Positions 62,620 to 64,000 of a stretch of DNA of 64,000 bases are shown here, in pieces. Source of the stretch: QFOX01 sp044237845 (GTDB lineage Bacteria > Pseudomonadota > Alphaproteobacteria > Rickettsiales > UBA3002); NCBI GenBank assembly GCA_044237845.1, contig JBIIEL010000007.1:1-64000 (forward strand). Reading direction: 5' to 3'. The notes under the pieces were generated by a model. It saw only the letters and a list, made by a program, of their open reading frames with translations. It made no database searches and was not told the DNA's origin. Both the position numbers and the translations under genes were made by a program. Numbering within the stretch: position 1 is the first letter of the stretch; every line of letters begins with the position of its first letter.

Positions 62620-63699
62620 TTAAGTGTTTAGCAGCCGAACCGAAATCACCTGATTTCCTTCCACTCGCGCCAGCCCCACCAATTGCCCCTGATGCAGCAC
62701 CGCAAGCAGTGGCGTATCAGGATAGTGAGAAGCCAACGTTACCCGTTGACCATGGCGCAGTGTGTTCACCTGCCCGCCCTCCAATGCCAGTGCCGGGATG
62801 TCGTCCAGCGCGGCGTGAAGCGGCGTAAGCCCGAGGAAAGCTTCTCCCCCAAGCGGTGGCGCGTTATGCACCGATTCGGCCAGAAAATCCAGCGAAATCG
62901 CATCACGATCGGTGAAGGGCCCCACCGCTGCCCGGTGCAGGCGCGAGATATAGCCCTCCGAGCCCAGCGCATGCGCAATATCACGACCTAAGCTCCTGAT
63001 ATATGTACCTTTGGATACTTTGGCGCGAAATTCCGCGGTTTTCAAAGTGGGTAAGCCCTCACCCGGAGCGCCCCAAAGCGCTCCGACCTCTCCCAAGGGA
63101 GAGGTAACCGAGTGTGCGTTATTGTTTGAATACAAGAGGTGACGCGGCGTCACCTCTCCCTTGGGAGAGGTCTGAATTTGCTCTTGGGCAAATTCAGGGT
63201 GAGGGCTGGCGCAGGAAAACCCCAAAAACTCCAGCGCATAAATCGTCACTGGCCGCGGCTGAAGCACCACCTCCTCCCCCGCGCGGGCAAGGTCGTAGGC
63301 GCGTTTTCCGGCAACTTTGAGGGCGGAATAAGCCGGGGGAAGCTGCATCACCGTGCCGGTGAAGGCAGGTAAGATACTGCGTATCTCGGTTTCCGTTGGA
63401 ATCTTATCCGAGGTCGCGACCACCTCCCCTTCCGCGTCATCCGTCGCGCGACGCTCGCCGAAGGTCACGGCAAATTCATAGGTTTTCTTGGCATCCATCA
63501 GCAGATTCACGCATTTGGTGCCCTCGCCGAGCGCGAGTGGCAGCACGCCCGTAGCCAGCGGGTCGAGCGTCCCCGCATGGCCGATTTTCTGCGGCCTCAG
63601 CAGCCACTTCACCTTATTCACCGCATCCGCAGAGGTGATGCCCAGCGGCTTAGAGAGATTAATCCAGCCGTTGATGGCGTTTTTGTTTTGTTTTTTCAT
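62620..63699 (-). CDS. truB: tRNA pseudouridine-55 synthase TruB with palindromic insertion
   Basis: The 359-residue protein makes pseudouridine 55 in tRNA. The catalytic Asp is in GTLDPLATGVLPL, with KTYEFAVTFG, and KGTYIRSLGRDIAHALG. It is about 50 residues longer than usual. The excess (residues about 165-215) is translated from a palindromic DNA element inserted between LEFLGFS and TAEFRAKVSKG. The frame is kept open across it. The ATG is at 63699. Confidence 0.93.
   Translation of the reverse strand: MKKQNKNAINGWINLSKPLGITSADAVNKVKWLLRPQKIGHAGTLDPLATGVLPLALGEGTKCVNLLMDAKKTYEFAVTFGERRATDDAEGEVVATSDKIPTETEIRSILPAFTGTVMQLPPAYSALKVAGKRAYDLARAGEEVVLQPRPVTIYALEFLGFSCASPHPEFAQEQIQTSPKGEVTPRHLLYSNNNAHSVTSPLGEVGALWGAPGEGLPTLKTAEFRAKVSKGTYIRSLGRDIAHALGSEGYISRLHRAAVGPFTDRDAISLDFLAESVHNAPPLGGEAFLGLTPLHAALDDIPALALEGGQVNTLRHGQRVTLASHYPDTPLLAVLHQGQLVGLARVEGNQVISVRLLNT
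63055..63206. repeat. Palindromic mobile-type element inserted in truB
   Basis: Ten-base perfect terminal inverted repeats, GCCCTCACCC (63055-63064) and GGGTGAGGGC (63197-63206), flank 152 bases with several internal palindromes (CCTCTCCCAAGGGAGAGG and a near copy, GGTGACGCGGCGTCACC, and a GAATTTG/CAAATTC hairpin). The composition and structure resemble the short CCTCTCCC-AAGGGAGAGG interspersed elements known in alphaproteobacteria, and the way it lies inside a coding gene recalls Rickettsia palindromic elements. Confidence 0.8.
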
Positions 63700-63740
63700 A
63701 GTTTAATTCTGTCATCTCCACGCAAACTGCGCTGCCGATG

Positions 63741-64000
63741 TTATTTCTTTTTTATACTGACATGAATCTTTTCAATGCCAAGCTCTTGCCATTTTCCTTG
63801 ACGGAAGTTTGGCCACCCGCGCAAGTTTCCCAAAACATTCGATGATTCTTTAAACTTATTTGCCTTCCAAATACTCTTGTCTCTGAGCCCATCAGAATAA
63901 AAAGTTTCTATTTCTGCAACACGGTGAACGAGCAACTCATTTTTAAAATCTGCTGATTTTTTTGGATCTAGCGTGATTGGTAAAACATTTGTTTTAGGTG
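63741..64000 (-). CDS. Unknown protein, C-terminal fragment
   Basis: An open frame enters from the right window edge and stops at 63743-63741, giving 85 residues (for example NVLPITLDPKKSADFKNEL and WPNFRQGKWQELGIEKIHV). It is upstream of truB on the same strand, where rbfA often lies, but it does not resemble RbfA. I do not recognise it. The truncation is only due to the window edge. Confidence 0.6.
   Translation of the reverse strand, partial: PKTNVLPITLDPKKSADFKNELLVHRVAEIETFYSDGLRDKSIWKANKFKESSNVLGNLRGWPNFRQGKWQELGIEKIHVSIKKK

Overview
The window is bacterial chromosome from an alphaproteobacterium. The main pointers are a fliF-fliG-fliH-fliN-flbD-flhA-flhF-flhG flagellar cluster with the alphaproteobacterial sigma-54 regulator FlbD, a complete ccoNOQPGHIS cbb3 oxidase locus preceded by an FNR-type box, and a 16S rRNA gene whose 3' end reads GGATTACCTCC. 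The 16S gene stands alone: no tRNA-Ile, tRNA-Ala or 23S follows it. Split rRNA operons are typical of Rickettsiales and some other deep alphaproteobacterial lineages. A free-swimming, microaerobic, light-exposed relative of such lineages (Rickettsiales- or Micavibrio-like) fits. I do not assign a genus.

Layout. 1-10.5 kb: flagellar export, switch and regulatory operon, then a polyprenyl diphosphate synthase. 10.6-12.7 kb: lone 16S rRNA gene (minus strand) with structured flanks. 12.7-14.6 kb: a type IV pilin-like protein, a LOG-family hydrolase and initiator tRNA-fMet. 14.6-21.9 kb: accessory region downstream of the tRNA. It holds an AlpA-like HTH, a primase-like protein, a TOPRIM-DUF3987 replication gene broken by a frameshift, repeated TGACAC/GTGTCA palindromes, and an MmeI-like type IIG restriction-modification gene broken by one in-frame stop. 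22-33.2 kb: photoprotection and redox cluster with a photolyase/cryptochrome, an Fe-S (6-4) type photolyase and a photolyase split into two genes in reversed domain order. With them lie GPx, SDR, DCC, VOC, DUF2237, SelO, DUF2256, FAS1, DUF3429 and a renalase-like oxidoreductase. 33.2-36.9 kb: a 5'-truncated receiver protein, a second receiver protein and a hybrid histidine kinase. 36.9-47.6 kb: cbb3 oxidase and assembly genes, OmpW, and a Crp/Fnr regulator with a C-terminal cysteine cluster. 47.8-51.4 kb: fused indolepyruvate ferredoxin oxidoreductase. 51.3-53.4 kb: a compact three-gene module with a MotA/ZorA-like channel, an OmpA/ZorB-like protein and an unknown protein. 53.5-64 kb: RNA-modification enzymes, aromatic amino acid genes, a 53-residue histone H1-like protein, and truB-rpsO-pnp, with truB carrying an in-frame palindromic insertion.

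How the genes work together. The FNR-type boxes before the cbb3 locus and before ompW, with a Crp/Fnr protein in the same stretch, suggest one oxygen-responsive unit. The photolyase cluster combines UV repair with peroxide and flavin chemistry and looks horizontally acquired or modular. The best candidate for an undescribed system is the three-gene proton-channel module at 51.3-53.4 kb. It resembles the ZorAB core of Zorya anti-phage systems but has a much shorter ZorA tail and an unrecognised third partner. The two palindromic insertion families, one in the DUF3987 region and one in truB, are also notable.
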